A stretch of 57,681 nt of DNA from Bacteroidia bacterium (GTDB lineage: Bacteria > Bacteroidota > Bacteroidia > M30B66): NCBI GenBank assembly GCA_019695235.1, contig JAIBAI010000013.1:1-57681 (forward strand), written 5' to 3'. Each line of letters opens with the position of its first letter. Positions within the stretch are counted from its first letter, which is position 1. Below, piece by piece: positions 1-9,034 of the stretch. The translations under genes and the position numbers were made by a program. The notes beneath the pieces were generated by a model. It saw only the letters and a list, made by a program, of their open reading frames with translations, had not been told where the DNA came from and searched no databases.

Positions 1-181
1 TGTTAGCCGTACCGTATGAATTGGTTTGTCCGGCCATCACATAGCCCCCGTCAGACGCTTCCACCAGGGCATAAGCTTTGTCATCGGCAGGCCCTCCATA
101 GCTTCGGCAGAGCTGTGTCTGACCGTTAACATGTTGGCTTATCAGATGGAAGACAAGGCCAAAAAGAATGCGTTTTAACAA
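1..181 (-). CDS. Exported repeat protein, N-terminal part (cut by window edge)
   Basis: Only the first 60 codons are present. Reading leftward from a TTG at 181 gives a hydrophobic signal-peptide-like start (MLKRILFGLVFHLISQ), then a segment containing YGGPADDKAYALVEASDGG and a following YVMAGQTNSYGT. That YGG...D.A......DGGY..AG.TNS.G pattern is typical of the propeller-like repeats in Bacteroidota T9SS cargo, so an exported surface protein is inferred; the sorting domain itself would lie outside the window. The TTG is chosen because no ATG in this frame precedes the signal peptide and an exact TAnnTTTG -7 box sits 26 nt upstream. It could equally be a delta-60-repeat protein of another export route. 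Confidence 0.6.
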   Translation of the reverse strand, partial: MLKRILFGLVFHLISQHVNGQTQLCRSYGGPADDKAYALVEASDGGYVMAGQTNSYGTAN

Positions 182-207
182 GCGGCTAAGGGTTTGAAAT
201 TTATAGT

Positions 208-215
208 CAAATGTA
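208..215 (-). promoter_or_regulatory. -7 element TACATTTG
   Basis: Exact match on the minus strand to the Bacteroidota TAnnTTTG box, 26 nt before the TTG start of the left-edge gene. TTTG motifs lie a little further upstream but are closer than the usual 19-22 nt spacing. Confidence 0.45.
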
Positions 216-361
216 GTTTTTTTGAACAAACAAATGTCGCACGTACTGTTTCAGAGAACAGGAAATGGCAATTGTTTGATTTGCCGAAATTATCTACCGT
301 TTTTTTAGCCATGAATAGGTTGGGGCTTGTTTGATTTTGATGGCAGGAAGTGCTGATTGAT

Positions 362-395
362 TTTGCAATGAAATTAAAGTCTAAGTTTACCTTTG
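362..395 (+). promoter_or_regulatory. dnaG promoter (TTTG-N22-TACCTTTG)
   Basis: A -33 TTTG at 362-365 and a -7 TACCTTTG at 388-395 fit the Bacteroidota housekeeping promoter. Only 5 nt separate the -7 box from the dnaG ATG at 401, so transcription would begin at or almost at the start codon. Confidence 0.6.
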
Positions 396-400
396 CACAG

Positions 401-2362
401 ATGATTTCACCCAAAACCATACATCAAGTCATGGATGCCGCCCGGATAGAGGAGGTGGTAGGCGATTTTGTGGTGCTGAAAAGACGGGGTGCTAATTTGC
501 TTGGTCTTTGTCCCTTTCACAACGAAAAAACACCTTCGTTCAATGTCTCTCCGGCAAAGGGTATTTTCAAGTGCTTTGGTTGTGGACAGGCAGGAAACGC
601 CGTAGGTTTTGTGATGGAGCATGAGAAGCTCAGTTACCCCGATGCCATTCGGTATCTGGCCAAACGATACCAGATTGATGTATTGGAGGAAGGCAATTCG
701 GAGGAGGTACGCCAGGAGGTGATGGACCGTGAATCAATGTACCTGCTCAATCAGTATGCTGCTAATTATTTTGCTGAGCAGCTTTGGCATACTGAAACAG
801 GGCAGGCTGTGGGTCTAAGTTATTTCCGTGAGCGTGGCTTTACCGATGAAACCATCCGGAAGTTCCAGTTAGGCTATCATCCGGAAGCACGTTCGGAGTT
901 CACTGATACAGCATTAAAAGCAGGGTATAACAAACATTTCCTCAAACTTACCGGGCTCACTATAGAGCGAGATGACGGCGCATGCATTGACCGCTTTAGA
1001 GGGCGGGTGATGTTCCCGATACATCAGGTGTCGGGTAAGGTGACAGGTTTTGGCGGACGAATTCTTACAAGCGACAAGAAAATCGCCAAGTACCTGAATT
1101 CACCTGAATCGGAAGTGTACCATAAAAGCCAGGTACTGTACGGGATAAACCTGGCCCGTAAGGCAATGGTAAGCCACGACGCTTGCCTGTTAGTAGAAGG
1201 CTACACCGATGTAATTTCACTGCACCAGGCTGGTGTTGAGAATGTTGTTTCTTCATCCGGAACATCACTCACTGCTGACCAGATTCGTATCATTCAGCGG
1301 TACACCAAAAACATCACCTTCTTGTTCGACAGTGATGCGGCAGGCCTCAAGGCAGCTTTCAGGGGTATTGATATGGTGCTTGAACAGGGGATGCATGTAC
1401 GTATTGTGCAGTTCCCGGAAGGTGATGACCCCGACTCATTTGCCCGGAAGAACTCACCCTTGTATGTTCAGGATTATATCCGTGAAAAAGCCACCGATTT
1501 TATACAGTTCAAGACCGCGGTACTGTTGAGCGAGGCAGGGGCCGACCCCATCCGAACCGCTGAGGTAATACGCGATATTATTCAGACCCTTTCACTGGTA
1601 GCCGACCCCATCATCCGCTCGCTCTATGTGCGCGAATGTTCACGTTTGCTTGATATGCCCGAGCAAACCCTGATAGCTGAGCTGAATAAAACCATTCGCA
1701 GTCGAAGGCAAAAAGCAGATGAACGCTTAGCTGCACCATTTGAACCTGAATTTCCTCCGGATAGCCCTCCGGATGACGCTACACAAGAGCAAGTTATACC
1801 TTCAGCGCTCATCTCAGAGGCGCAGGAGGCCGACCTGATAAGGATTCTCATCAAGTATGCCAACCGTGAATTTATTTTTCATGGCCGTAATGAAGCCAAT
1901 GAGCCGATAGATATTCAGGTACGTGTTGGCGATTTTATACTGAACGAATTGATTACAGACCACCTCGAGCCGGAAAACGAGGCATACAGACGCATTTACA
2001 ATTTTGTACTTGAAACCGGAGATGGTGACTTCCCTGAAGAAACCTGGTATTTACAACATCCGGAGCCGGAAGTAGTGGTAACAGCCATTCATCTGACCAG
2101 TGTACAACATGTTTTAAGCGAACAATGGCGCGAGATGCATGGCGTTTATGTAAGCACAGAAGATGCTACACTGGGCAAAACCGTCATGGAGTCGGTCTAT
2201 GCATTTAAGCTGCGGCGCGTACAAATGATGCTCAATGCCTTAAGGCAACAAATGGGCAGTACAAGCGATGAGTCAGAACTCATGCAAATGCTTGAACAGT
2301 ATGTTAGCCTTGAGAACGCCAAGAAAGAACTGGCCGGTCAGCTTTCTTACGTAATTCTTTAA
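401..2362 (+). CDS. dnaG: DNA primase DnaG
   Basis: Makes RNA primers at the replication fork. The 653-residue protein starts MISPKTIHQVMDAARIEEVV, the usual DnaG beginning; the frame is open 17 codons further up but those residues are not family-like, and the promoter -7 box lies inside them. The CHC2 zinc finger is C37, H40, C58, C61. The TOPRIM core shows EGYTDV and FDSDAAG with the acidic metal ligands. The C-terminal part, after an acidic linker, matches the variable DnaB-interacting region. Length is normal for Bacteroidota primases. Its stop overlaps the stop of the convergent Lrp/AsnC gene by 4 nt. Identity is secure; the start is inferred from family alignment and promoter position. 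Confidence 0.96.
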   Translation: MISPKTIHQVMDAARIEEVVGDFVVLKRRGANLLGLCPFHNEKTPSFNVSPAKGIFKCFGCGQAGNAVGFVMEHEKLSYPDAIRYLAKRYQIDVLEEGNSEEVRQEVMDRESMYLLNQYAANYFAEQLWHTETGQAVGLSYFRERGFTDETIRKFQLGYHPEARSEFTDTALKAGYNKHFLKLTGLTIERDDGACIDRFRGRVMFPIHQVSGKVTGFGGRILTSDKKIAKYLNSPESEVYHKSQVLYGINLARKAMVSHDACLLVEGYTDVISLHQAGVENVVSSSGTSLTADQIRIIQRYTKNITFLFDSDAAGLKAAFRGIDMVLEQGMHVRIVQFPEGDDPDSFARKNSPLYVQDYIREKATDFIQFKTAVLLSEAGADPIRTAEVIRDIIQTLSLVADPIIRSLYVRECSRLLDMPEQTLIAELNKTIRSRRQKADERLAAPFEPEFPPDSPPDDATQEQVIPSALISEAQEADLIRILIKYANREFIFHGRNEANEPIDIQVRVGDFILNELITDHLEPENEAYRRIYNFVLETGDGDFPEETWYLQHPEPEVVVTAIHLTSVQHVLSEQWREMHGVYVSTEDATLGKTVMESVYAFKLRRVQMMLNALRQQMGSTSDESELMQMLEQYVSLENAKKELAGQLSYVIL

Positions 2363-2367
2363 AGAAT
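2354..2367. other. 14-bp palindrome at convergent gene ends
   Basis: ATTCTTTAAAGAAT is a perfect inverted repeat containing both the dnaG stop (TAA, plus strand) and the Lrp/AsnC stop (TAA, minus strand). It is AT-rich and has no loop or T tract, so it is not a typical terminator. The symmetry partly follows from both genes ending I-L-stop with the same codons. Confidence 0.5.
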
Positions 2368-2823
2368 ATTGATTTGTCTTGAAAATCCCTGCTCAAGGGT
2401 AATGAAGGTTTCGGTGCGCTGAATTCCTGCAATAGGCTGCACCTTTTCATTCAACACCTCACGCAAGTGGTTGGTGTCACGGCATAGTACCTTGGCAAAG
2501 ATGCTGTAAACCCCGGTGGTATAATGCAGTTCAACTATTTCCGGAATCTGACGCATCATCTCACGAACATCTGAATAGGCAGAGCCTTTGTCGAGAAAAA
2601 TACCGATAAAAGCACAAATGTCGTAGCCTATAATGGTCGGATTTACAATCAGTTGTGAGCCAACCACCACGCCCATTTCAGTTAATTTCTTCATGCGAAC
2701 ATGAATTGTTCCGGCCGAAACATCTAATTGTTTCGAAATCTCAGTGTACGGAACCACTGCATCATTCATCAGAATGGTGAGAATCTTCCTGTCGAGCAGG
2801 TCTATTTCAGCTTGTTTGCTCAT
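2359..2823 (-). CDS. Lrp/AsnC family transcriptional regulator
   Basis: A 154-residue DNA-binding regulator of the feast/famine family. Residues about 5-65 form the winged helix-turn-helix (LLDRKILTILMNDAVVPYTE, then ISKQLDVSAGTIHVRMKKL), and about 70-150 the ligand-binding RAM/AsnC domain that makes dimers and octamers and senses amino acids. Full length for the family. The neighbour transcribed from the same strand upstream is proC, 64 nt away, which suggests but does not prove a link to amino acid metabolism. A TATATTTG -7 box lies 17 nt before the ATG. The effector cannot be told from sequence. Confidence 0.92.
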   Translation of the reverse strand: MSKQAEIDLLDRKILTILMNDAVVPYTEISKQLDVSAGTIHVRMKKLTEMGVVVGSQLIVNPTIIGYDICAFIGIFLDKGSAYSDVREMMRQIPEIVELHYTTGVYSIFAKVLCRDTNHLREVLNEKVQPIAGIQRTETFITLEQGFSRQINIL

Positions 2824-2840
2824 ATTTTAACAGAATGGCA

Positions 2841-2848
2841 CAAATATA
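2841..2848 (-). promoter_or_regulatory. -7 element TATATTTG of the Lrp/AsnC gene
   Basis: Exact TAnnTTTG match on the minus strand, 17 nt before the start codon. No clear TTTG is seen at the expected -33 position. Confidence 0.45.
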
Positions 2849-2887
2849 GAAATAGTTTAAAGAATTCACATGAACAACCAAAAACCA

Positions 2888-3691
2888 TTAACTTTTTGAT
2901 AATTCCTTCGCCCTTTGTTCAGCCTTGAAAATAGCTTGTTGTAGGTTTTCGCCGATTTGTTGTTCTTCGAAGACACGAAATGCCGCTTCTGTGGTGCCGC
3001 CCTTTGACGTTACCGCATGAATTAGTTCATCAAGGCTTTGTTCAGCCTGGTTTATCAAATGAAATGAGCCGTTCATTGTTTGCTTTACCAACATAGCTGC
3101 AACTCCTTCGTCAATACCCATCGCCTTTCCGGCTTCAATCATGTGCTTTACGATATAGAAGAAGTAAGCCGGTCCGCTGCCGCTCAATGCAGTTACGGCG
3201 TCTAACTGCGACTCCTGCTCCATAAAAACGGTTCTTCCTGTTGTTGACAGCACGTGTTCTGCTTTGCGCAATTGCTCTGCACTTGTTGCCGGATGGGCAA
3301 TCAATGCAGTAACTCCCATACCCAATCCGGCAGGAGAATTAGGCATTGCTCTTACCAATGATTTGTGTTGAAGCAGGTTTTCAAGATAAGCAAGTGTAAT
3401 ACCTGCCATAATGGAGAGTACCACAATACCAGGCTTTAGGTGTTGCTGAAGGCTTTGTGCCAATGCCGGAAAATCTTGCGGCTTTACGGCTATCAGTATC
3501 AGCTCGCTCTCACCAATTGCAGCATTGTCAGGGGTAACCACTGTTCCCAATCGTAGCTTTTCAAGCTCTTCTACCCGATGAGCGTTTTTCTCAACCAACA
3601 GTAATTTATCGGCTTTGATGATATCGTATTTTATAAAGGCCCGGGCATAAATAAGGCCCATATTGCCACAACCTACCAGCGTGATGCGCAT
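2888..3691 (-). CDS. proC: Pyrroline-5-carboxylate reductase ProC
   Basis: Catalyses the last step of proline synthesis, reducing 1-pyrroline-5-carboxylate with NAD(P)H in the cytoplasm. The 267-residue protein opens with the Rossmann motif MRITLVGCGNMGLIYARAF (GxGxMG). It has the conserved VRAMPNSPAGLGMGVTAL segment and the signature DAVTALSGSGPAYFFYIVKH, followed by the C-terminal dimerisation helices with TSKGGTTEAA. Length is normal. It lies 12 nt downstream of the large metalloprotease gene on the same strand, so co-transcription with it is possible although the functions are unrelated. The ATG fits the family start. Confidence 0.95.
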   Translation of the reverse strand: MRITLVGCGNMGLIYARAFIKYDIIKADKLLLVEKNAHRVEELEKLRLGTVVTPDNAAIGESELILIAVKPQDFPALAQSLQQHLKPGIVVLSIMAGITLAYLENLLQHKSLVRAMPNSPAGLGMGVTALIAHPATSAEQLRKAEHVLSTTGRTVFMEQESQLDAVTALSGSGPAYFFYIVKHMIEAGKAMGIDEGVAAMLVKQTMNGSFHLINQAEQSLDELIHAVTSKGGTTEAAFRVFEEQQIGENLQQAIFKAEQRAKELSKS

Positions 3692-3703
3692 CTTTTAAAG
3701 GTT

Positions 3704-6700
3704 TTAATGAGATTCATTTGAAGAACGTAGTACCAGCTTGCCACTGCCCTGCACAAGCTGTTCTGTGACCAGTGTATAGAAATAGATACCACTTTCAAGT
3801 CCGGCAGCAGACAGCATTACCTGCTGCAAGCCTCTTCCGGCAACAGGTATAGAACGTACCATTCTGCCATCAATTGAATAAAGGAGAATCATTGCAGAAC
3901 TTACGCCCGAAGGAATATAACACTGAATACTCGTTTGCGATGTAAACGGATTGGGCCGGGCATGCAGCATATACCCATTGCTGATTTCTGCCTGTTTAGT
4001 AGCAATATCAATAGTTACCTGACGTGTGCCTGCTGCCCATGTGCTGTCGCCACAGGCATCCTGGGCAGGTATTACCATGCAGGCATAGCTTGTGCTGGCG
4101 CTGATTAGCGGAGGGTCATAAGTGGCGGCTTCTGCGCCCTCAATGGCTACCCAACGACTGGCAGCAATAGCTGTTGCTGTTACAACCAGGGTGTCGGCTG
4201 CATACCATTGGTAGGAGAAATTTGTTGCTCCGTCGGGCAATGTTTCAAAGTTAATTGGGTCGGGGTCGCCCATGCTAACGAAGTACTGATCGTTTGCTTC
4301 GAGGGCACCATAGCTAACTTCCGGAAGTAGGTTGATTTGCTGGCATCCTTCGGCCCATTGAGCCGTGCCGCAACCAGGGTTCCCGCCCGGTGTAATCATT
4401 ACGGCAAAGCTGCGGGCTGTGTTAATACTGCCCGGAGCAATGCTGCTTTCTGTGTCATCTCCTATCGGTGTCCAGCCTGTAGTGTCATCACCCGAAGGAC
4501 AGTTTACATTCGTTCCGGGCTTGTAATACCATTGGTAACTGTATAAACCAGAGCCGGAGGGCAGGGTTTGCATATATACCAATTCGGCATCATGATTGGG
4601 ACAAACCGCCTGATTCCCGGAAGCCACTTCACCCGGGTCGAACAAAGGTAAAACGCGCACCTGAATGCAACCTTCAGCCCAGCTACCTTCCTGCATAAGG
4701 CCACCTAAAGAAATGAAACAAGCAAAGGTGATGTCTTCGGTTTGTGCCCCGGGGGTATAAACTGAGTCGGTAGCACCTGAAATGACAATCCATTCAGGTT
4801 TGTAGTTGCCAATAGGGGCATCGTGAATACCCAAACGGTAACACCAGCGGTATTGGTAATTCCTGCTGCCGGGTTGGCCGCCGCTTTGCCCTCCCCGATA
4901 CGGCAGACTGTCGAAATGCAATTGAGCAGGAACTCCACCAAAGCAGATTGTTGAATCAGTTCTTGCAAGTTTTCCGGTGTCGAACCAACTGGAAACAACC
5001 ATCACCTGTTTGGCACCGCTTGCCCAGCCTGCACTTCCGCATGGAGGATTCCCCAATGGACTTACAAAGCAGGCAAAAGTGGTGTTTTGGGTAATGGGTC
5101 CCGGGTCAAAAGGCATGGTAGTCCCTGCCGGAATGAGTGTCCAGCCTGCCGTTGAGGTGCCTGTAGGTGCAGCAGCCAGTCCGGTTTTGAAGTACCATTG
5201 ATATGCAAATCCACGGTCGCCGGCGGCTTGCGGGTAGAGACTTAAGAAACCCGGGCTGGTACCACTAAGGACTGTCATGCTGCCATAGGAAAAACCTCCA
5301 TTGCTTGCAGCGGGAAGTACAATCGTATAATGAGCACCTGCCGCCCAGTTAGGGTCACCTGAACCGTAGCTTACCTGACAGGCATAGGTGCGACTTGCCT
5401 GAAGGCCTGCAGGTGGGGTGTATTGGTTGCTGGTGGCGCCGTTTACGGCAATCCAGCCACTACTGAACTGACCCAGCGGGGGGTTGAACACCCCCACCTT
5501 ATAGTACCATTGGAATTGGGGGTTGCTTCCGTTGGGCAGCACCGCAAACCCGGCTTGGGTTGCGCTGCCTTCATAGCAGATAGTATCTCTGATGCCGGCA
5601 ACGATGCCTGCCAAAGGAGACGATTCTTTAAACACCAGGCTATAATCTTCCGCCTGACCCAGCTGGAAGGGGCCGCAAGGCTGCGGGTCAGTGTTTGTCT
5701 GTGCATCGCTGATGACCCGCAGCCTTATCGGCGTCGCCAGCGACGCATTCACCGGAACGGTGAAGGCCCCGTTGTGTGTTTGATAATTTGTATTCCCGTT
5801 TGATGAAAATATTTTCTCTGAAGGCTCAAAAGTGCCGTTGTTGTTGTAGTCAATATATGCACGTACGTTTTGAGGTCGCACCTGGGTACTTACTGAAATA
5901 TTGTAGCTGACATTCCTGAAAAGGGTATCCTGCTGAGAGCATGATTTATCTAAAAGTGCTCCTTCAAAAAGGGCATAGGTACTTGAAAAGTCAATATTGT
6001 TCAGTTTTACCCTGTTGATACCAACACCCGAATAGGTGGTTGAATCCAGCAGTACCGGGGTACAGGCACTCGCCGGAAGCGTACCCGGAGGCAGCCAGGC
6101 AATAGAGTTCATCAGGGTGCTGCGCAGCGAAAATGCTGCAATAAACCGTTCACGTTGCCCAGGGGTGAAACGGTTCTTACAGCTTGAGTAGTTCATGATA
6201 TTGAACTGAGTATTGTTGTATGACTGGCCGGTACAGGGGTTGGGGTCAGTCGGACAGCCACTTGGGCGCCGGTGGGGCTCGGTATCGCACACCATATCAC
6301 CCCAGGTAGCGCAGTCTCTGGAGGTATCAGGGCATGCACTGCCATCGTTATCACCTTCGAAGGTATGTTTTAGGTTAAAACCATGGCCAAGTTCATGCGC
6401 GAGTACGGTATTAAGGCTATTGATAGAGCTAACCCGAATTACAGTGCCGTCAATACTGGCACCTGCACCCGGATAATAGGCGTAGCCTTCATAGCTTTGG
6501 ATGGAATGTACCACCCAAATATTGTAGTAGTCGGTATTTGGCCAGCGACTCAGGTTTTTGATGCTCAGATCGGTGGCGTAGCCTACACCACCAGTTGACG
6601 AAACCCCTTTCTCTGCATAACCTGGAACTACACTACCATCAACACGTAAGATTCCGTTAGTTGCCTGGCAATCAGGGCTTCTACGTGCGAGTACAAATTT

Positions 6701-7084
6701 TACCGGAAAGGGTACGCTTGAAGAAAAGCCCGCTCCGGCGGCAAAGATTTTATTGGTATGGTCAATGGCAGCCTGCACTTTTGCATCAGTGGGGTTGCGT
6801 GAAGAACCAACTGCTTCACCGGTATGGATGATATGCACCACCACAGGCACATAGTAAATCCCATCGGCACCGAAGCTGGCCTTACGAGGCAGTTCGCCTC
6901 GACTTATTAGCCGCCGGGTCAGTGCTTCGTTTTCGATTTGGGCTTCACGGTAGCCGTTGTTTTGTTCCAATGCAAGTCGGTGCAAGTTGTCGGTACCGCA
7001 GGCATCTTGCGCAGAAAGGGTAACTGCTGAAAGCAGGATTGTTGCAATGGCTGCAAAAAAGGACTGTTTTGAAATAAACATCAT
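3704..7084 (-). CDS. Exported M43 (pappalysin-like) metalloprotease with five repeats and T9SS type A signal
   Basis: A 1126-residue secreted zinc protease. Residues 1-25 are a signal peptide ending LSAQ. The catalytic domain (about 65-330) carries HELGHGFNLKH at 230-240, the extended HExxHxxxxxH zinc site of metzincins, and a Met-turn in NIMNYS near 297. A GEVED-type domain follows (about 400-485). From about 490 to 1028 there are five degenerate repeats of roughly 100-115 residues, each with QWYY/RWCY and WAAG/WAEG motifs, probably Ig-like. The last about 85 residues (ARPNPFTSQTSIQ to KLVLRSS) are a T9SS type A sorting domain. It should be exported through the T9SS to the surface or medium. 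Substrate unknown. Confidence 0.9.
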   Translation of the reverse strand: MMFISKQSFFAAIATILLSAVTLSAQDACGTDNLHRLALEQNNGYREAQIENEALTRRLISRGELPRKASFGADGIYYVPVVVHIIHTGEAVGSSRNPTDAKVQAAIDHTNKIFAAGAGFSSSVPFPVKFVLARRSPDCQATNGILRVDGSVVPGYAEKGVSSTGGVGYATDLSIKNLSRWPNTDYYNIWVVHSIQSYEGYAYYPGAGASIDGTVIRVSSINSLNTVLAHELGHGFNLKHTFEGDNDGSACPDTSRDCATWGDMVCDTEPHRRPSGCPTDPNPCTGQSYNNTQFNIMNYSSCKNRFTPGQRERFIAAFSLRSTLMNSIAWLPPGTLPASACTPVLLDSTTYSGVGINRVKLNNIDFSSTYALFEGALLDKSCSQQDTLFRNVSYNISVSTQVRPQNVRAYIDYNNNGTFEPSEKIFSSNGNTNYQTHNGAFTVPVNASLATPIRLRVISDAQTNTDPQPCGPFQLGQAEDYSLVFKESSPLAGIVAGIRDTICYEGSATQAGFAVLPNGSNPQFQWYYKVGVFNPPLGQFSSGWIAVNGATSNQYTPPAGLQASRTYACQVSYGSGDPNWAAGAHYTIVLPAASNGGFSYGSMTVLSGTSPGFLSLYPQAAGDRGFAYQWYFKTGLAAAPTGTSTAGWTLIPAGTTMPFDPGPITQNTTFACFVSPLGNPPCGSAGWASGAKQVMVVSSWFDTGKLARTDSTICFGGVPAQLHFDSLPYRGGQSGGQPGSRNYQYRWCYRLGIHDAPIGNYKPEWIVISGATDSVYTPGAQTEDITFACFISLGGLMQEGSWAEGCIQVRVLPLFDPGEVASGNQAVCPNHDAELVYMQTLPSGSGLYSYQWYYKPGTNVNCPSGDDTTGWTPIGDDTESSIAPGSINTARSFAVMITPGGNPGCGTAQWAEGCQQINLLPEVSYGALEANDQYFVSMGDPDPINFETLPDGATNFSYQWYAADTLVVTATAIAASRWVAIEGAEAATYDPPLISASTSYACMVIPAQDACGDSTWAAGTRQVTIDIATKQAEISNGYMLHARPNPFTSQTSIQCYIPSGVSSAMILLYSIDGRMVRSIPVAGRGLQQVMLSAAGLESGIYFYTLVTEQLVQGSGKLVLRSSNESH

Positions 7085-7231
7085 ATCATTTTATTACGAA
7101 AATCTATGGCAGGGGTTTTGCCGGAAAAATGAATTGTAAAAATCTTAAAATCATAGCTGAATTTTATGCTTAAGATAAATAGTTTTACAACATCATTGTT
7201 TTACAAATGACCTGACAGGGTTTGTCTACAG

Positions 7232-7588
7232 ATGAAGTTTGAAAATCGTAAACAAAAATTGATTCCCTTTCCGCTTTTTCTTAAGCGGATGGGGCGTTTC
7301 AGTGTATTTTCACTGAGTCTTATAGCCTTGTCGGTACTGGCAGGGACACTCGGTTACCGCTACTTCGGCGGAATGTCATGGCTTAACAGTTTTTATATGG
7401 CTTCTATGATTCTTTCGGGCATGGGGCCCATAGCCGACCTGAACAGTGTTGCGGGGAAGCTGTTTTCTTCGTTTTATGCATTGTATAGCGGGCTTGCTTT
7501 TTTAAGCATTTCAGCCATCTTCTTCACACCCATTGTACACCGAATTTTGCACGCCCTACATATAGAACAGGAGGGACGGCAGGAATGA
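7232..7588 (+). CDS. Small membrane protein resembling a K+-channel pore module without the filter
   Basis: 118 residues with two long hydrophobic segments (about 22-44 and 78-103) flanking a shorter semi-hydrophobic stretch (about 52-66, LNSFYMASMILSGMGPI). That arrangement resembles the TM1-pore loop-TM2 module of two-TM potassium channels, but the TVGYGD selectivity filter is absent; the equivalent place reads LSGMGPIAD. Its stop overlaps the start of the T9SS plug-domain gene by 4 nt (ATGA), so the two are probably translationally coupled. The family is not recognised with certainty. A membrane protein of unknown function is the safe call; a channel-derived scaffold is an inference from layout only. 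Confidence 0.65.
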   Translation: MKFENRKQKLIPFPLFLKRMGRFSVFSLSLIALSVLAGTLGYRYFGGMSWLNSFYMASMILSGMGPIADLNSVAGKLFSSFYALYSGLAFLSISAIFFTPIVHRILHALHIEQEGRQE

Positions 7589-8862
7589 AACCCTGGAATT
7601 TGATTCAATATTTTATTGTATTGCTGGCCTTTTTAGCCAGAAATACTAAAGCAGAAATCTGGAAAGACTCAGTATATCGTTCGTCAATTCATACGGTGAT
7701 GCTTCAGATAAAAGGGGCTGAGGGAACTTTCCCGATTATTGAACTGGGCAGCGGCGATCAGTTTTATCTTCAATTCGATGACTTGGATACCGAGCAGAAG
7801 CAACTTTATTATACGATTGAACACTGCAATGCCGACTGGTCGTCATCGAATACCATGTTCTCTTATTATTTGCAGGGTCTTCAGCAGGATTTGATTCAAG
7901 ATTTCAGGTATTCGTTTAATACCCGCAAGCAGTACCTGCATTATGACCTGGTGTTCCCGAACGATCAGATGCGCATTATTTTAAGCGGCAATTATATTTT
8001 AAAGGTATTTGAAGACGGCGATCGTGATAATCTGGTATTAACACGGCGTTTTATGATTTACCAGAACCAGGTAAAGATTTCAGCCAAGGTGAAGCGTCCT
8101 TCGGTCATTGATTTGCGAGATACCCATCAGGAAGTAGATGCATTGGTACAATTAGAGCAGTATCGCGCCATTAATCCGGCCCAGAGCATGAAGCTGGTAA
8201 TCATGCAGAATTTCAGGTGGGACAATCCCATTCAGTTAAAACCTTTTGGCATAAACCAGTCGCAGCTCAATTACGACTACGACGACGGCAGTAATTGTTT
8301 TCCCGGAGGCAATGAATACCGTGCCTTTGACATCCGGAGTCTTCGACAGCAAAGTATTTCAGTACAGCGATTCGACCGCGAAGGAGAGTTGGTAGAGGTT
8401 ACGCTTTTGGCTGATCCGATAAGGCGTTTTAGGGAATATCAGTTTTTACAGGAGGCAAATGGTCGTTATTTTATTCGTAACAGCGACGGGGGAGGGGAGC
8501 CTGAAGTTGATGCAGACTATGCCTGGGTGCGGTTTCGACTGCCTTTTGAGGCACCTTTAAAAGAGGGTAACCTTTTTTTGTTTGGCTCGTTTACCGACTG
8601 GCAATTGAAAGAGGCGTTCAGGCTCGAATACGATTTTAACTTAAGGGCGTATACAGGTCGTTTCTTACTCAAGCAAGGAATTTACAATTACAGTTATGCT
8701 TTTGGGGCTTCAAAAGGCAGCAAACCGGATGAAAGTTTCATAGAAGGGAGCTTTTACAATACCGAGAATGATTACCTGCTTCTTATGTATGGCAGGGCTT
8801 ACACGAATAATTTCGATGAGTTAATCGGAATAAGCAGGGTACAAACGCTGAGAGCACCCTAA
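7585..8862 (+). CDS. Type IX secretion system plug-domain protein (DUF5103)
   Basis: A 425-residue protein with a signal peptide (about 1-23) and the DUF5103 architecture: an N-terminal beta-rich domain (EHCNADW, PNDQMRIILSGNYILKVFE, RFMIYQ) and a C-terminal domain with LFLFGSFTDWQLKEAFRLEYD and the YTGRFLLKQGIYNYSYAF pattern. This family was characterised as the periplasmic plug that closes the SprA translocon of the T9SS in Flavobacterium johnsoniae. Length matches the family. It is coupled to the pore-like gene in front of it. Together with the T9SS cargo genes in the window, a secretion role is likely. Which SprA partner it serves cannot be seen here. Confidence 0.85.
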   Translation: MKPWNLIQYFIVLLAFLARNTKAEIWKDSVYRSSIHTVMLQIKGAEGTFPIIELGSGDQFYLQFDDLDTEQKQLYYTIEHCNADWSSSNTMFSYYLQGLQQDLIQDFRYSFNTRKQYLHYDLVFPNDQMRIILSGNYILKVFEDGDRDNLVLTRRFMIYQNQVKISAKVKRPSVIDLRDTHQEVDALVQLEQYRAINPAQSMKLVIMQNFRWDNPIQLKPFGINQSQLNYDYDDGSNCFPGGNEYRAFDIRSLRQQSISVQRFDREGELVEVTLLADPIRRFREYQFLQEANGRYFIRNSDGGGEPEVDADYAWVRFRLPFEAPLKEGNLFLFGSFTDWQLKEAFRLEYDFNLRAYTGRFLLKQGIYNYSYAFGASKGSKPDESFIEGSFYNTENDYLLLMYGRAYTNNFDELIGISRVQTLRAP

Positions 8863-8881
8863 AAAAAATTTCACATGTAAT

Positions 8882-8908
8882 TTTGATGTAAGAAAATTTA
8901 TATATTTG
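8882..8908 (+). promoter_or_regulatory. Candidate apaG promoter (TTTG-N15-TATATTTG)
   Basis: TTTG at 8882-8885 and TATATTTG at 8901-8908. The 15-nt spacing is shorter than usual. It would give apaG a leader of about 120 nt. Confidence 0.35.
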
Positions 8909-9034
8909 TCAAGGTAATAGTTGTTTTGACGTGAGTTGTTCGAAAAACACAGTAATGACAAGGGTTACAGAGGATGCAAATTTGTTTTGTCGGATGGAAT
9001 GTGCCTAATATTGCATCAACAAAACGCAACGAAC

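Noticed and set aside
5423-5803. 126-codon plus-strand open frame inside the metalloprotease gene
   Set aside because: Lies opposite a well-supported coding region with recognisable domains; composition is not protein-like.
7232-7588. Functional potassium channel
   Set aside because: The helix-loop-helix layout fits, but the TVGYGD filter is missing.
8936-9034. 33-codon extension of apaG
   Set aside because: Residues do not resemble ApaG; the standard 128-residue length is reached from 9035.
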